Shown in pieces: positions 51,776 to 62,213 of a stretch of DNA of 64,000 bases; the first letter of the stretch is position 1, and each line of letters starts with the position of its first letter. The position numbers were made by a program, and so were the translations under genes. The notes beneath the pieces are model-generated. The model did not search any database. It was not told where the DNA came from and worked only from the letters and a program-made list of their open reading frames with translations. The stretch comes from Doris montereyensis. Taxonomy: Eukaryota; Mollusca; Gastropoda; Nudibranchia; Dorididae. The stretch covers positions 192,501-256,500 of the forward strand of contig JAXRKP010000464.1 in the NCBI GenBank assembly GCA_037039925.1, written 5' to 3'.

Positions 51776-53650
51776 GGCCTGACCTCTTCTCTTAGATAGC
51801 TCGTTCTTTTCTCAGTCAAGACTACAAAAAGGGATGGGTTGGTGGAGACATTCAGCAACAAGGAATATTTTTGTATTTGTTGACACTCATGACACGCGTG
51901 TCATATGGAGTACGATCTCCATGGGTAAAAGTGACACGAGACCTTTTTCAGATTTTCTTACCGAGATCGAAGAGAGAGCCGATCAGAGTGTCTTTCTGAC
52001 AGACCATCATCGACGGCCAAGTCGAGGATGGAACGGCGTATATGGGTAACAAGAGCCAAGACTAGGCATTGTCGTGCGCATGTATGCACATAGTTAAGAC
52101 AGATCTAGATGCCGCCCACACACACACACACACAAACACATGTGTGCGTGACATATTTTGTTACTGGGAGAGGCAAAAGACGTTATTGAGTTTAATTTTC
52201 TAATGAATTCACACTTTAAACAAATTGAAGACGTGTTTACAAAAACATGTTGCATTTTGGCGAAGTCAAGCCAGTAGTTGTTGCATTTTGAGGCCGTAAT
52301 TAGCGTTGTAAAATTCGGTTACATGAACAAAACTTGCATTATGACGAATCGTGCATTTTGGCGGCATGTAATTTGACGGAAACTACTGTATTGAGTCCAG
52401 GCACAAAGTCTAGGTGTTTGTCGAATTATCTGTCTTTATATATATCTATCTTTTGTATATATCTATCTATCTCTCTATCTATCTATCTATCTATCAATTT
52501 ATCTATCCATCTACTTATCTATCTTTCTATCTATCAATCTATCAATCTATCTATCCTACTATCTATTTATCTATCCATCTATCTATTTATCTATCTATCT
52601 ATCAATTTATCTATCTACTTATCTTTCTATCTATCTATCCACCCATCTATCTATCTATCTATCCATTTATCGTTCTAGTGCCATATCTATCTATCTATTT
52701 ATCTCTCTTTCTATCTATGTATCTATCATTCTATCTGTCTATCTATCTTTATATCCATCTATGTATCTACCTGCCAGGGAAAAGTGCAGTTGGTAGATTT
52801 CAACCCATGGGGGCCAGTCACTGACAGTCTGATGTTTGAATGGGAAGAGATGGAAGCTTTGAATTCACCTCCTGACACACAGCAGGTAGGGTATCTTACA
52901 TCATTTACGTGTTGCAAGTATAAGAAAATGTTGACAAACGTTTCCATATAGACCATATAAGAACATAAATGAGACAAGGTAAATAAAAGAAGCAGAAAAG
53001 TTTAAGCACACTTGGTGCAACAGGTAGTGTTGTGAGTTTGTAATCACGACAACATCGGTTTTTGTTTTCATGACATTCTTCTTTTCTTAGGTAAAGTATT
53101 TCTTTTTGCTTTCCTTAATTGACTCAGGTGTGAATGAGTACCTAGCTATAGGGAGAGGACAATTTTGTTAAAGTCATATTCTGAAGCACCAAACAGACAG
53201 CTATACTGTATGCTCCCCATGGAGTTGAGAAGGGCTTTGAGTGAAATGGCCTGCTGGGGGAGAGGGGGGGGGGCAGTAGATAATGTAAAGGCAATGAGCT
53301 CACATTTGTGTGTGTTTTATATGTGTATTTGTCTGTCTATGTTGTTTTGGATCTTTAATCAACTCTATGTCTTTAGGCATCATGATCTATATGGCATTTT
53401 GTCTAATCCCTTGTTTATACATAATTTGACAGGTCATTGCTTGTGTTTCAAATATGTGTGTGTGTGTATAATAGTAATAATGATAATTATAGTGATACAT
53501 AAGTAGTGGTAACTGATTTTTTTTCTCCAGATTCCAGATTTCCGTTATGTGATGAGTGAAGATGGTGTTAAAAGTGCAAGCCACGCCATATATTCTCTGC
53601 CTCAAGATGTTGTGGATCTCGGAACGGGACAGATCCCCTCAAACTCATAG
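39479..53650 (+). CDS. CDC123: CDC123, eIF2-assembly chaperone (D123 family)
   Basis: The exons are 39479-39552, 41082-41150, 42012-42111, 42985-43028, 43862-43958, 44519-44625, 46063-46196, 49703-49825, 50659-50687, 52778-52885 and 53531-53650. All splice in phase with GT-AG sites and total 1005 nt, 334 residues, close to human CDC123. The start ATG opens [18 protein letters not shown], the usual D123 N-terminus. Conserved blocks include [49 protein letters not shown] and [13 protein letters not shown]. The EFRCF and DFNPWG blocks belong to the ATP-grasp-like fold that binds nucleotide and metal. The family joins eIF2 gamma to its partners during heterotrimer assembly in the cytosol. An acidic linker ([13 protein letters not shown]) in exon 3 matches the acidic segment of homologues. 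The conserved C-terminus shifts frame at 53626-53628, so the stop at 53648-53650 is probably premature. Confidence 0.96.
40508..40795 (+). mobile_element. SINE family A copy
   Basis: It begins near 'ctgtggagtcggcgttgagc', has box B GATTTGAATCC, then the family body ('gggaaagacactaaacatgc', 'ctccagctctatgggccat') and tail 'gaaggaattttaac'. It lies in CDC123 intron 1, next to a C-rich stretch at 40427-40490. Confidence 0.75.
41187..41763. mobile_element. Tc1/pogo-like MITE with TA target duplication (577 bp)
   Basis: The ends are CACTGGAACCTCTCTAAT at 41187 and, read inward from 41763, CAGTGGAGCCTCTCTAAT. Both are flanked by TA (41185-41186 and 41764-41765). Subterminal copies of 'aatcgggaaacccgg'-like sequence recur inside. 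The TA duplication and CAGTGGA.CCTCTCTAAT termini fit pogo/Tigger-type elements. No transposase remains. The element lies in CDC123 intron 2. Confidence 0.75.
43347..43684 (+). mobile_element. SINE family B copy
   Basis: The order of blocks is the same as at 33346, with 'ctaacagcctgctgcactg' and 'ggcctgctgctggggatg', ending 'cttgtgcggtgatac'. It lies in CDC123 intron 4. Confidence 0.75.
44877..45149. mobile_element. piggyBac-type MITE, TTAA-flanked (273 bp)
   Basis: TTAA duplications lie at 44873-44876 and 45150-45153. The ends are CCCTTTGAACCC and the reverse complement of TATAGCAGTC's mirror (CCCATATAG read inward), so the inverted repeat is weak beyond CCC. The left end shares CCCTTTGA and an adjacent 'cctgagc(g/a)aaaat' stretch with the piggyBac end at 46832. 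The element sits in CDC123 intron 6. It has no coding capacity. Confidence 0.6.
45201..45352 (+). repeat. Dispersed repeat family D
   Basis: It matches the copy at 17140 through 'cttgctgtttcctcttaatt' and 'ggtgaatgggtaaattc'. It lies in CDC123 intron 6, just right of the TTAA MITE. Confidence 0.65.
45592..45668. repeat. (ATTC)n microsatellite
   Basis: About 18 nearly perfect ATTC units in CDC123 intron 6, with degenerate units to 45725. Confidence 0.95.
46828..49200 (-). mobile_element. Degraded piggyBac transposon with broken transposase, in CDC123 intron 7
   Basis: A TTAA at 46828-46831 followed by CCCTTTGAGACC marks the left end, typical of piggyBac. Minus-strand fragments cover the transposase in order. 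An acidic N-terminal part lies at 48924-49175 ([18 protein letters not shown]). The start of the DDE domain lies at about 48050-48330 ([16 protein letters not shown], then [14 protein letters not shown]). [20 protein letters not shown] and [12 protein letters not shown] lie at 47796-48060. [18 protein letters not shown], at 47449-47805, holds the second catalytic Asp region. A Cys-rich tail at 47010-47258 resembles the C-terminal zinc finger. Frameshifts separate the fragments. No matching right terminus was found, because later SINE-like DNA lies there. The copy cannot encode an intact transposase as sequenced. Confidence 0.85.
48525..48885. repeat. Tandem repeat inside the degraded piggyBac copy
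   Basis: About six units of 40-65 nt contain 'ggctgtgtaaactgggtggt' and 'ccatctctaccctagtacta'. It separates the N-terminal acidic fragment from the DDE part of the transposase, so it expanded within or next to its coding region. Confidence 0.85.
49234..49372 (+). repeat. Dispersed repeat family D
   Basis: It shares 'cttgctgtttcctcttaatt', 'caccctgagatcaccac' and 'aattgaacaaacc' with the other copies. It abuts the N-terminal end of the degraded piggyBac copy and may have disrupted that element's right terminus. A second fragment follows at about 49485-49540. Confidence 0.65.
51252..52388. mobile_element. Tc1/mariner-like MITE, TA-flanked (1.14 kb)
   Basis: The left end reads CAGTAGTCTCCGCCAAAATG. 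The right end read inward is CAGTAGTTTCCGTCAAATTA, a 20-nt inverted repeat with only a few mismatches. TA flanks both ends (51250-51251 and 52389-52390). The ends carry repeated 'tgcattttggcg' motifs. Inside are an ATT microsatellite (51718-51775), an AT-rich spacer and an open stretch at 51834-52049 without recognised similarity. It occupies most of CDC123 intron 9. Confidence 0.75.
52438..52768. repeat. (ATCT)n microsatellite next to CDC123 exon 10
   Basis: About 330 bases of TATC units with CATC and TTTC variants. It ends about 10 bases before exon 10 (52778), so the repeat supplies the pyrimidine tract of that acceptor (CTGCCAG). Confidence 0.95.
53008..53312 (+). mobile_element. SINE family B copy
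   Basis: The blocks 'gttgtgagtttgtaatcacg', 'gactcaggtgtgaatgagta' and 'ggcctgctgggggag' identify the family. The middle is diverged and a G-run expansion occurs near 53260. It lies in CDC123 intron 10. Confidence 0.7.
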
Positions 53651-53664
53651 ACCTCATGAACCTG
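53531..53664 (+). CDS. CDC123: CDC123 exon 11, full extent with 3' frame shift
   Basis: The exon starts [17 protein letters not shown] and reaches DVVDLGTG. There the conserved continuation ([12 protein letters not shown], like the DxxKLIDFLKL of homologues) lies one frame over, running to a CTG|GTAATG donor at 53664/53665. One extra base in the GGG run at 53626-53628 would make the exon 135 nt and end it in phase 0. The literal reading instead gives QIPSNS and a stop. A short last exon downstream is expected but was not identified; candidate acceptors near 54735-54775 give unconvincing peptides. Confidence 0.75.
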
Positions 53665-54469
53665 GTAATGCTCCTTTTTTTTTTTATTCCTACAAGTTAA
53701 ATACATTGCTGATTGGTCAATTTTAAAATGTTATTATTATGTTCCTTTGAACATAAGTAAAATTGTGATTTCTTAAGGCATCATATGATCATTTATGAAA
53801 TTTCAACATTTTATCTTTTAAGGTCTCTCCTTTAACCTGTTTTCAAAGTATAAATAGAAAATGAAGGCTATTTAGTTTACTTCTTTCTATGTTGTTTTTT
53901 TAAAATAAATTCAGAATTTTGCTTTTCCCACTAGACGGAAAAAGTGAAAAAAAGAATACAGCCTGCTTTGTAACTAATGATTCCACACACACACAAAGAG
54001 AGACATCAAAACCAACATGAATCGATTACAATAGATTCATTTAGAAGAATGTAGAACCAGAAATAAAATTAATATTTTCTTAATAGCTATAAATGGCCAA
54101 CTGTTTATCCCATGAGATGAGCTGCAACTTAATACAAAAACAACCATATCAGGCTGTCAAATATAAACGATTCCATCTTCAAATATTGATTGTCACCTGC
54201 ACTCATTTTACTTTAGTACAGGAAGGCTGTGGAATGGACTGCCAACAGTAATTAAACTCAGCAATAGCACTGAAGCTTTTACAAACAAAATGAAACACAT
54301 CACTTTCAAATTAAAACTAGATTTACTGTTTGTGATTGATTTTTTTTATAAAGAAAGAAAAGAAGCATATGAGTGCTGACAGTAATACTCAAGACTGTCA
54401 ATTGGTCAGTTGGTTAGTTATTATGACAAAAAAAAAACAATGAGATTGGAAGAATAGGAAAGACCCTCT

Positions 54470-54482
54470 CCCTCCCTCCCTC

Positions 54483-54552
<70 letters not shown>
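54470..54552. repeat. (CT)n microsatellite
   Basis: Pure CT run preceded by CCCT units, downstream of CDC123 exon 11. Confidence 0.95.
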
Positions 54553-54554
<2 letters not shown>

Positions 54555-55090
54555 CCATGACATCGGTTCCCAAGTTTTTACTAGTGTTGCCCTCGTGTAA
54601 ATGTGGGTCAGTGTTGACAAAGTGACAGACAATCTTAAACATTGATGTTTTGGCTAAAATTTCTTCTCTTTAGTAGTAGATAATCATCCCTAGATTAAAG
54701 TACAAATTGTTTGAATTCTTCGCCACATTTTATGATTGTTTTGAAACCTTCAGGTGATCTTGTTGCAGGGTACTGCAGAACTATGTGTTTGGTGGTCTCT
54801 GCTTTTTCGATGAAGAAAATTCATGAAGACTACTTGCTGTATGCAGTTCAGGTATCTATTTTCGTCTGTTGCCAAAGTTTCCAGGGACCTTGTGGAAATT
54901 TCACCTCTCTTTTCCACAACTGTTTGCTCCTCTATAATTTTCTTGATGTCTGATAGTGAAGTCAGAGGGATGTTGCTGTCAATACACATTGCAGGATCAA
55001 ATCTGATCAGACAAGATAAGCCTACCTTAAATCAATTACCATGAAAGAAATAAAGATAATAAGCCATTGTTTTAGCATTGAGCCTAGAGT

Positions 55091-56500
55091 TTGATTAAAT
55101 ATCACCAAAGTGTGGGGGTAAAGTGCAGCCTAAATATTGTTCCAGAACAAAGATCAGCATTACTCATTTTGACTTGATTTGAATGTCATGACTAAATTCT
55201 CCAATCTTTTCATTGGTGTGCCAAGACCCAATCAAACGTATGCAATGACCTACATTGGGGCACATAGGGGAAATCTATGTATACATAAGTGAATAGAATA
55301 ATGAAAGAACATTGAATGGATGAACAAACGAAGATGAATGATAGTTTTAAAAGCTTATATAGTATGTGTTGTATCTATTATTTTTTGCATTATTGCAATG
55401 TCCTTTTGTCAAACCACAAAAAACAAATTTTCCACTGTGACAATCAAGTATATTGAATTGAATTGATTTTTTTGTTTTAAAGAATGCAAGGCATAGTTCG
55501 AGAGTGTGATTGACAAACTATTGCAGTGAAACCTTTTCAGACTGAGCAGTTGTATTGTTGGGAGCCTTCCCTCTCATGAGTTTGACCAACACTTATTTTT
55601 CACCATTTTTCTTGTACTTTCACTCTGTGTGCCTCTGTACCATATTTTGTATCTGTGATGTGTCTAAAAATGGCATTATTATAATTCAGAGCATGGATAC
55701 AAAACAACAATAAAAATAAACCACTCATCTTGATAGAACAATGAAAACATGGCATTCTTACTTAAAGTTTAAAATGCTGATTTTCTGGAAACCCTTTAAA
55801 AACTGTTTGCCCACACCCACATATTATTCTTGATTAAATATCACCAAAGTAGGCTTGACAAGCAAAGAGATGTATACATAAGTGAATAGAATAATGAAAG
55901 AACATTGAATGGATGAACAAACGAAAATTAATATTTTGCATCATTATCATTGTGTTTCTAAAATAAGACCCTTACGAAAATGAATGATAGTTTTAAAAGC
56001 TTATATAGGTGTTGCAATGTCCTTTTGTCAAACCACAAAAAACAAATTTTCCACTGTGACAATCAAGTATATTGAATTGAATTGATTTTTTTGTTTTTAA
56101 AGAATGCAAGGCATAGTTCGAGTGTGATTGACAAACTATTGCAGTGAAACCTTTTCAGACTGAGCAGTTGTATTGTTGGGAGCCTTCCTCTCATGAGTTT
56201 GACCAACACTTATTTTTCACCATTTTTTCTTGTACTTTCACCGGTACCATATTTTGTATCTGTGATGTGTCTAAAAATGGCATTGTTATCATTCAGAGCA
56301 TGGATACAAAACAACAACAAAAATAAACCACTCATCTTGATAGAACAATGACAGGCATTCTTACTTAAAGTTTAAAATGCTGATTTTCTGAAACCCCATA
56401 AAAACAGGCCCACACCCACATATTATTCTTGCTAGCTTGACAAGCAAAGAGATGATTATATTTCTGCATCATTATCATTGTGTTTCTAAAATAAGACCCT
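55091..56500. repeat. Nested tandem duplication
   Basis: Blocks at 55091-55831 recur at 55832-56425: 'ttgattaaatatcaccaaag', 'atgtatacataagtgaatag', 'gcaaggcatagttcgag' and 'catcttgatagaacaatga'. A shorter block ('catcattatcattgtgtttc') occurs at about 55940 and 56466. The copies differ by small deletions, for example a segment of about 160 bases present only in the first. It ends at a (GA)n tract (56505-56590). Confidence 0.85.
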
Positions 56501-56503
56501 TGG

Positions 56504-56585
<82 letters not shown>

Positions 56586-56965
56586 AAGAAAGAGCTGAGC
56601 AAGGAATTGATTTGGGGGGGGGGGGGGTTCTCTCAAAGTATGCCACATCATGTCTAGAGCATGTCTTCTGAAAATGTATGTGTTGGAACAAGTTTGTAAC
56701 CTGTGTTTTATTATTTAGACTAACTTTAATTTTTGTTTGAGTTATTATTTCTGGTACCATTTTTTGCTATAACAAAATTGTCTTCTGCTTCCATAGATTT
56801 CACCAAGGCTTTGCCTGTAACTAAATATAATGCGACATTATGAATTTCGACTTTTCTATGTTGAGACTTTGACAGATGCCTGGTGCTGGGCCTTGTTTGC
56901 CATTGCCAGTGTTTATGCTGTGTACACCTTTTGATGCTTTGAATTTAATCCATGTTTTATGGTGG

Positions 56966-57242
56966 GTTACATCAGTGGCCCAGTGGTTAGGTTGCTAGAC
57001 TTGGGATTGTGAAAATTTGGGTTTGAATCCTAGGTCTATCGTTGTGTTCCTTGGGCAAGACATATATAACAATCATTTTTCAACTCGACCCTGGAGCAAA
57101 TAGGTAACAAGCATCAGTTGGAGAGAAGAAAACCTGCAACAGACAAAGACCATCAATTTTCACTTGTTCCATTTCATGCTATAGAAACTTGGATATGTCT
57201 TGGCTCTATAGATCATAACAATCTTGAAGAAATTTTTCTTTA
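56966..57242 (+). mobile_element. SINE family A copy
   Basis: The head 'cagtggcccagtggttaggt' is a fair box A and GGTTTGAATCC a box B. The body and tail (gaagaaatttttc) are more diverged than in other copies. It lies in the region between CDC123 and the right-hand gene. Confidence 0.7.
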
Positions 57243-58337
57243 CTTTTATTGTATGTATGACTCGTTGCCAAAACATGGTACTCTGACAATCGTTAAATCG
57301 TAAATGTAATTAAACATATTTTATGTTTTAAAAATCTGTTCAGTTTTTTTTTTTCCAATCTACCATCTTGTTCATATTTTTATTTTTTTATTAAATGCAA
57401 GTGTCAGTGTGTGTGTGTGTGTGTGATTGTGTAAAATGCAGTCTTGCAATGAATTTAATGTTAGTGATTGTTTACGACATTAAGTGATTGACTGATGGAG
57501 TGACTGTTGAGTTGAATCAAAATTAGTCACAAGAACCTTACAAAGCGGATCATCATTTTCATGCTGATTTGGAGTTTGAAGATGTAAATTTTAAAACGGA
57601 AAGGAAAATTTGTGAAATTAACAACAAAATCAGAAACTTTTACCCTAGTTTACTCTTGTAATCATTTAAAAACTAACGGCTTTTTTCTGATTCCCTGAAG
57701 GGCTATAGTGCATTGACTTTTGGACGAAGAAAGAATCATCAAAATAGAAAGAAATAAAGTCACAAAAAGCTTGAAATGCGAAATCTAAAAAAATCATTTA
57801 TTGTAAAAATGTATCACAATCAAGGTAAAGAGAAAAACGTTTAAAGCTTTTTATACAAAAAATAATCAGCAGTTTTAACCATACATCGATACTGTAAAAC
57901 ATGTGTACTAGTTTAAACTAATGTGTATAAATGTACATATATGTATATATACTGGATAAAATAGAATATAAAATAGAGACACAATAACCATTACATTGTG
58001 CCTTAAATAATACAGAAAGAGCAAAACTTTATCTTTCAAAATATGTATAACATTAATTCTTGTGTAAACAATTCACCGTTATATAAACCTAGGATGATGG
58101 TTGGGATGACAGGTAACGTATATGTTAATTGCTTAAATTCTCAACAACCTACCATGACTCTCAATTTCCTGTGCCCAACCTCCCCTTCCTTACCCCCATC
58201 TTCACCCCTTTCCCACCCCTTTCCCCAGCACCATTTAATGTGCCTGAAATCACTTTCATCTCAAAGAGCATAGCAAGGCATTGTCCATCTATTTCTAAGC
58301 TACATAAAAAATTTTAAAAATTAAGATAAATATAGAT

Positions 58338-58648
58338 TTATAGTCTGTATCCCCGCACAAATGCAGGCTCACCGACTGTGCGTCATTTATCTCCCAGCGG
58401 GCCATTTTGTTCGAAGTCCTTCTCAACTCCCTGGAGAGTATTATATACTATAGCAGCGTGTTAGTAGTGTTAGGCACTTTGTACACGATCTTTCTTTACC
58501 TATAGCTGGGTAATCGTTCACACCCAAGTCGAGTGAGGAAAGCTGAGGGAAGTACCTCCAAAGAAAAGTACATCACGAAAAAACGCCTGGACCAGCGAAG
58601 GGTTTTGAACCAATGTCGTCGTGGTTACCATCTCACAACACCTCATGA
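58338..58648 (-). mobile_element. SINE family B copy, minus strand
   Basis: Read on the minus strand, it has GGTTCAAAACCC, 'tgggtgtgaacgattaccc' and 'gggagttgagaaggac', then 'tgcatttgtgcggggatac', as in the plus-strand copies. Confidence 0.7.
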
Positions 58649-58871
58649 GATTTGAAAACTATAACAACTATAAATCCAGTACTGTTTGAAATGTGGTTGG
58701 GGGCACAAGGCAGATGAAAATAAAACAATTGTAATTATGCTATAGTACTAGTATGGGGGGACACAAAGAGATAATCCCTGAATTTGAACAATGCATGCAT
58801 GGCTACTATATTATATATACATCTGTAAAGTTTCAAGGAAATCAATTGAAAAATTAGGAAGTTATTAAGGC

Positions 58872-59062
58872 AACTAAGAGTGCCCATTTTTCCCCACTCA
58901 ACCCAGGTGCAGAGGTACAAACACAAGCTTGGCAGTAAAAATTGTGTCAGACTAGCGTCCTGTCCAGGAGGTGATTAGTATCACCTGTTATGCTTTACAC
59001 TATAGAAACCGTGATATGCTCCAGCTCTATGAGTTATAATGGCCTTGAAGGAACTTTATCTA
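58872..59062 (+). mobile_element. SINE family A, 5'-truncated copy
   Basis: Only the 3' two-thirds is present, from 'ccccactcaacccaggtgc' through 'gactagcgtcctgtccagg' to 'ccttgaaggaactttatc'. It is followed by a degenerate tandem array at 59063-59410 whose units contain 'cacaaatagataaaacaat'. Confidence 0.7.
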
Positions 59063-62018
59063 AAGTAAAGACACAAATAGATAAAACAATAAACTATTGC
59101 ATGAATACTATAATATGCAGGGATGGGGGAGGGATCGGGGTGGGGATGAATACAACAATTGTATCTATACTGAAGCATGGAGGACGCAAATAGATAAAAC
59201 AATTGTAGTTTTACTAGAGTATGAGGGGCACAAATAGATAAAGCAATTATTGCATTCATATTATAGTAGGGGGTTGGGGGCACAAGTTGATAAAACAAGT
59301 ATATATTTACTAGAGTATGAGGGAGGGGGAGCACAAATGAATAATGAAACAATTGTATTTTTACTAGATTTTTTTTTTGGGGGGGGGTTTACAAATGAAT
59401 AAAACAGTTGTATTTAACTGGAGCATGATAAGTCTGATGATTGTTACTCTAAGCTGTATGGAAATGGACAGGACATTGAATTACAGATCTTCAATCTATA
59501 AGATGTTATTTCTTAATCTTATTCAAAATTTACATCTAGTATTACGCTCTGATGAGAGCAAATCAAACATTGATGTTGTTAATGCTAACGATAAAACATT
59601 GAAAATGGAAGGTTGGTCTGCTAATTGTTTTTTCTTCTTCTTTTTTTTTAGATTAAAAATTATCAGTCATGCCATTTTTACATTTTCAGGTAATTTCTTT
59701 GTTATTTTTATTTAAAGCATGTCACAAACATTGCTGCCTAATTGATATACAATACAGTCAAGGCCGCTTAATTGGAACAGCACTGTTTCACAGAAATCAT
59801 TCTAAATACAATACAGTCAAGGCGCTTAATTGGAACAGCACTGTTTCACAGAAATCATTCTAAATAAATGACGTTCAATTAACTGGCATCCATCTATGGA
59901 TTCGCTTTATAGTGTTACAATTACAGTGTAATTCAGAAAATGCAATATAACTAATTTGTTTTACTATTCAATCATAATTTCTTGCATTTCAAAAAAAGTT
60001 CTTATAAGGATTGATTTATAGAAGCCAAAAAGAAGTGAAACGTGAACTCCACGCAGTCAAGGGAAAGACATCCTCTGTTACAAAATTTCCAATGGTGTAA
60101 TGAAACAAACTATTGCAAATCAAAGAGTTCATTTGAAAGAAGTTCAATAGAAATAGAAAACAAAAAAGTTTGAAAATGCAATTAAGTGCAATCCTGAAGC
60201 TGAGATTTGTGTATTGTATAAATACTAATCTACTTTATATATTCACGAATATATATCGTTGAGTGTTTGTACCATGTAAAAGTTATATGTACAGTTTACA
60301 TTTCAGTAAAAAGAATAAATTGTTGCGATGAAAGATTTTGTACAAATACATGAGCCGGTAGAGCAGAAATGCAAAGAATCATATGGCTTGTGGAATTATT
60401 TTTTGGCGTAAAAAGGGATAAAAAAATTTGGAAAATATTTAAGTAAAGGCAACAGGAAGATTTTCACAGCAGACTTAAACAGGTTCAAACAGTAATTTTA
60501 AGATGATCTTTTTTCTTTATCAAATGTCTTTGTAAAATATACAAAATCGAAACAAGTCATAAATATAATACTTCAAAAAGTGAGTAAAAAGCACGTAGTT
60601 TAAATAATGATTAGACAAAAAATGAATGAGCAACGAACATATCGTCAATGAAACTGCCTACATACATAGCCTACATATACCTCGGGAAGTCCACCTGACG
60701 TAATTTTTCATGAGAAGCAAAAAACGTAATAAATCTTCGAATAGAACTGTAAACACTAAGTTATGCTTCTTGGATTGCAATTCAATACGTAATTTAATCA
60801 TGTAGTAAATGGAAAGAAAAATATCAGTTGTGCACAAAATCGATGTACATGGTTAGAGTTGAAGTTTTTAAAAGATCTAAACAAGAAAATCCTCTCCTTG
60901 ATTTATGAGTTTCAAGGCTGGAAGAAAGTGGAAATCTTCATTTAGAAGATGATGTGCATAATTGGAGCCTTTCTATTGGTTCAAGGCCTCCAATGTTTAT
61001 AAAGATATGAAAAAAGAGTGTGTGTGATTATTTAAATAACAAATTTTATATCCCATATATCTTGGCTTTATGCATTTAGACAGTTTCACCAACAGTACAT
61101 AATGGTGTAAATAGAAAATTCAAATAACAAGGCTGGAAAAGCACAAGAATAGTATAAAAAATCAGCAGTATTCAACACTGAGGCACATTAAGATAACAAA
61201 GACCTTGACACCAGTCGGTCCATACAAATGTAAAACTAAAACATAATAGATATGTGTACATATATAAAGAAGTCTGTACTTGCATATACATATGTGTCCA
61301 CATATTATGTAATATGTGTAATGTATGTACGTATATACATATAAATTTTTATTCATCGGTTTGTCCACTCTTTCTTATGCCTCAAATGGGCATATTAATG
61401 ACAGGTATAGACTACCAATCCAGCATTGAAAACATCATTTAGTCCTGTCTCGATGTAACAAACATCACAAGTTAACGCACGGTTCTTCACAAATAGAACC
61501 GGTTGACTAAAAGCGCATTTAGAATTTAAAAATAAAAACTGGGTGCCTGATGTTTGGAAAATGATTGTTTTATCATTTCTTTTTCCTATCACCTTTTTAT
61601 ACTTCAAACACAAAACTTGTCAAGTACTTGGCAAAGCTGTGATTTTCTATTTTGATAGTTATTCAAATCTATTTCAAATTTGCTACTTTCACTTATTTTT
61701 CAGTGATAAACTATATATAGCTCCCTTTAACAGCTCTTTCATGATAGAAATCAATCATTGTTCATCTTCAAGTTATCACTCAATATTTCTGTCAATAAAC
61801 AGAAATACTAAAATATCAGCTCTATAAACTTTCAGTCAGAGCTAACAAAACAAATCTGTTGTCAACAAAGGTTCTTTGTGAGAGTTATAACCTTTAGCAT
61901 TGGACTAGAAAAAAGTGACATGTTTTATGGTCACGGTTGTGAAGAAAATACTTCAGGTGTTTTATAATTGCAGAATCGGACGAGAACAATTAACATCTAA
62001 AATTACAGAGATTTCTAA

Positions 62019-62213
62019 TTAGGCAAAAGTCAACTGGTTGTTTCTAAGGCTGATGCCTTGAACATAAGTTTTGGAACGGGGGACTCCTCCAAGAGGCAGC
62101 TGTTGCCTGCGATCTGTCTGGCGGCCATGTTGCTGCTGCTGTTTGAGTGGTGAGGCGGACGCAAGACTGAGACGGACAGACTCATACTGAGAGCTTTTGC
62201 CATCTCCAGGTTT
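62019..62213 (-). CDS. Probable last coding exon of an unidentified gene
   Basis: On the minus strand a CGTCATCAG acceptor ends at 62214. The reading that follows is open for 64 codons to TAA at 62019-62021. It begins KPGDGKSSQYESVRLSLAS, passes a QQQQHGRQTDRRQQ segment and ends SLRNNQLTFA. It is a basic, Ser/Gln-rich tail with less AT than its surroundings. I do not recognise the family. A second frame of the same stretch is also open, so the frame choice is tentative. Upstream exons would lie to the right, mostly beyond the window. Confidence 0.4.
   Translation of the reverse strand, partial: KPGDGKSSQYESVRLSLASASPLKQQQQHGRQTDRRQQLPLGGVPRSKTYVQGISLRNNQLTFA

Larger units (their letters stand above)
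53651..62018. other. Region between CDC123 exon 11 and the right-hand exon
   Basis: It contains CT and GA tracts, the nested duplication, SINE copies A (56966, 58872) and B (58338), a degenerate array at 59063-59410, and a 65-bp direct duplication at 59750-59868 with 'acagtcaaggcgcttaattg'. An AATAAA at 55049-55054 could end CDC123. 60000-62018 is plain AT-rich DNA, possibly the 3' UTR of the minus-strand gene. Confidence 0.5.

Noticed and set aside
51834..52049. 71-codon frame as a transposase remnant
   Set aside because: No DDE or DNA-binding motif was recognised; it was kept only as part of the MITE description.
52334..52824. Open frames of 114 and 136 codons on the plus strand
   Set aside because: They run through the ATCT microsatellite. 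Only the part from 52778 is real coding DNA, as CDC123 exon 10.
54711..55044. Candidate last exon of CDC123
   Set aside because: Several AG acceptors exist, but the peptides do not resemble the CDC123 tail, and no choice could be justified.
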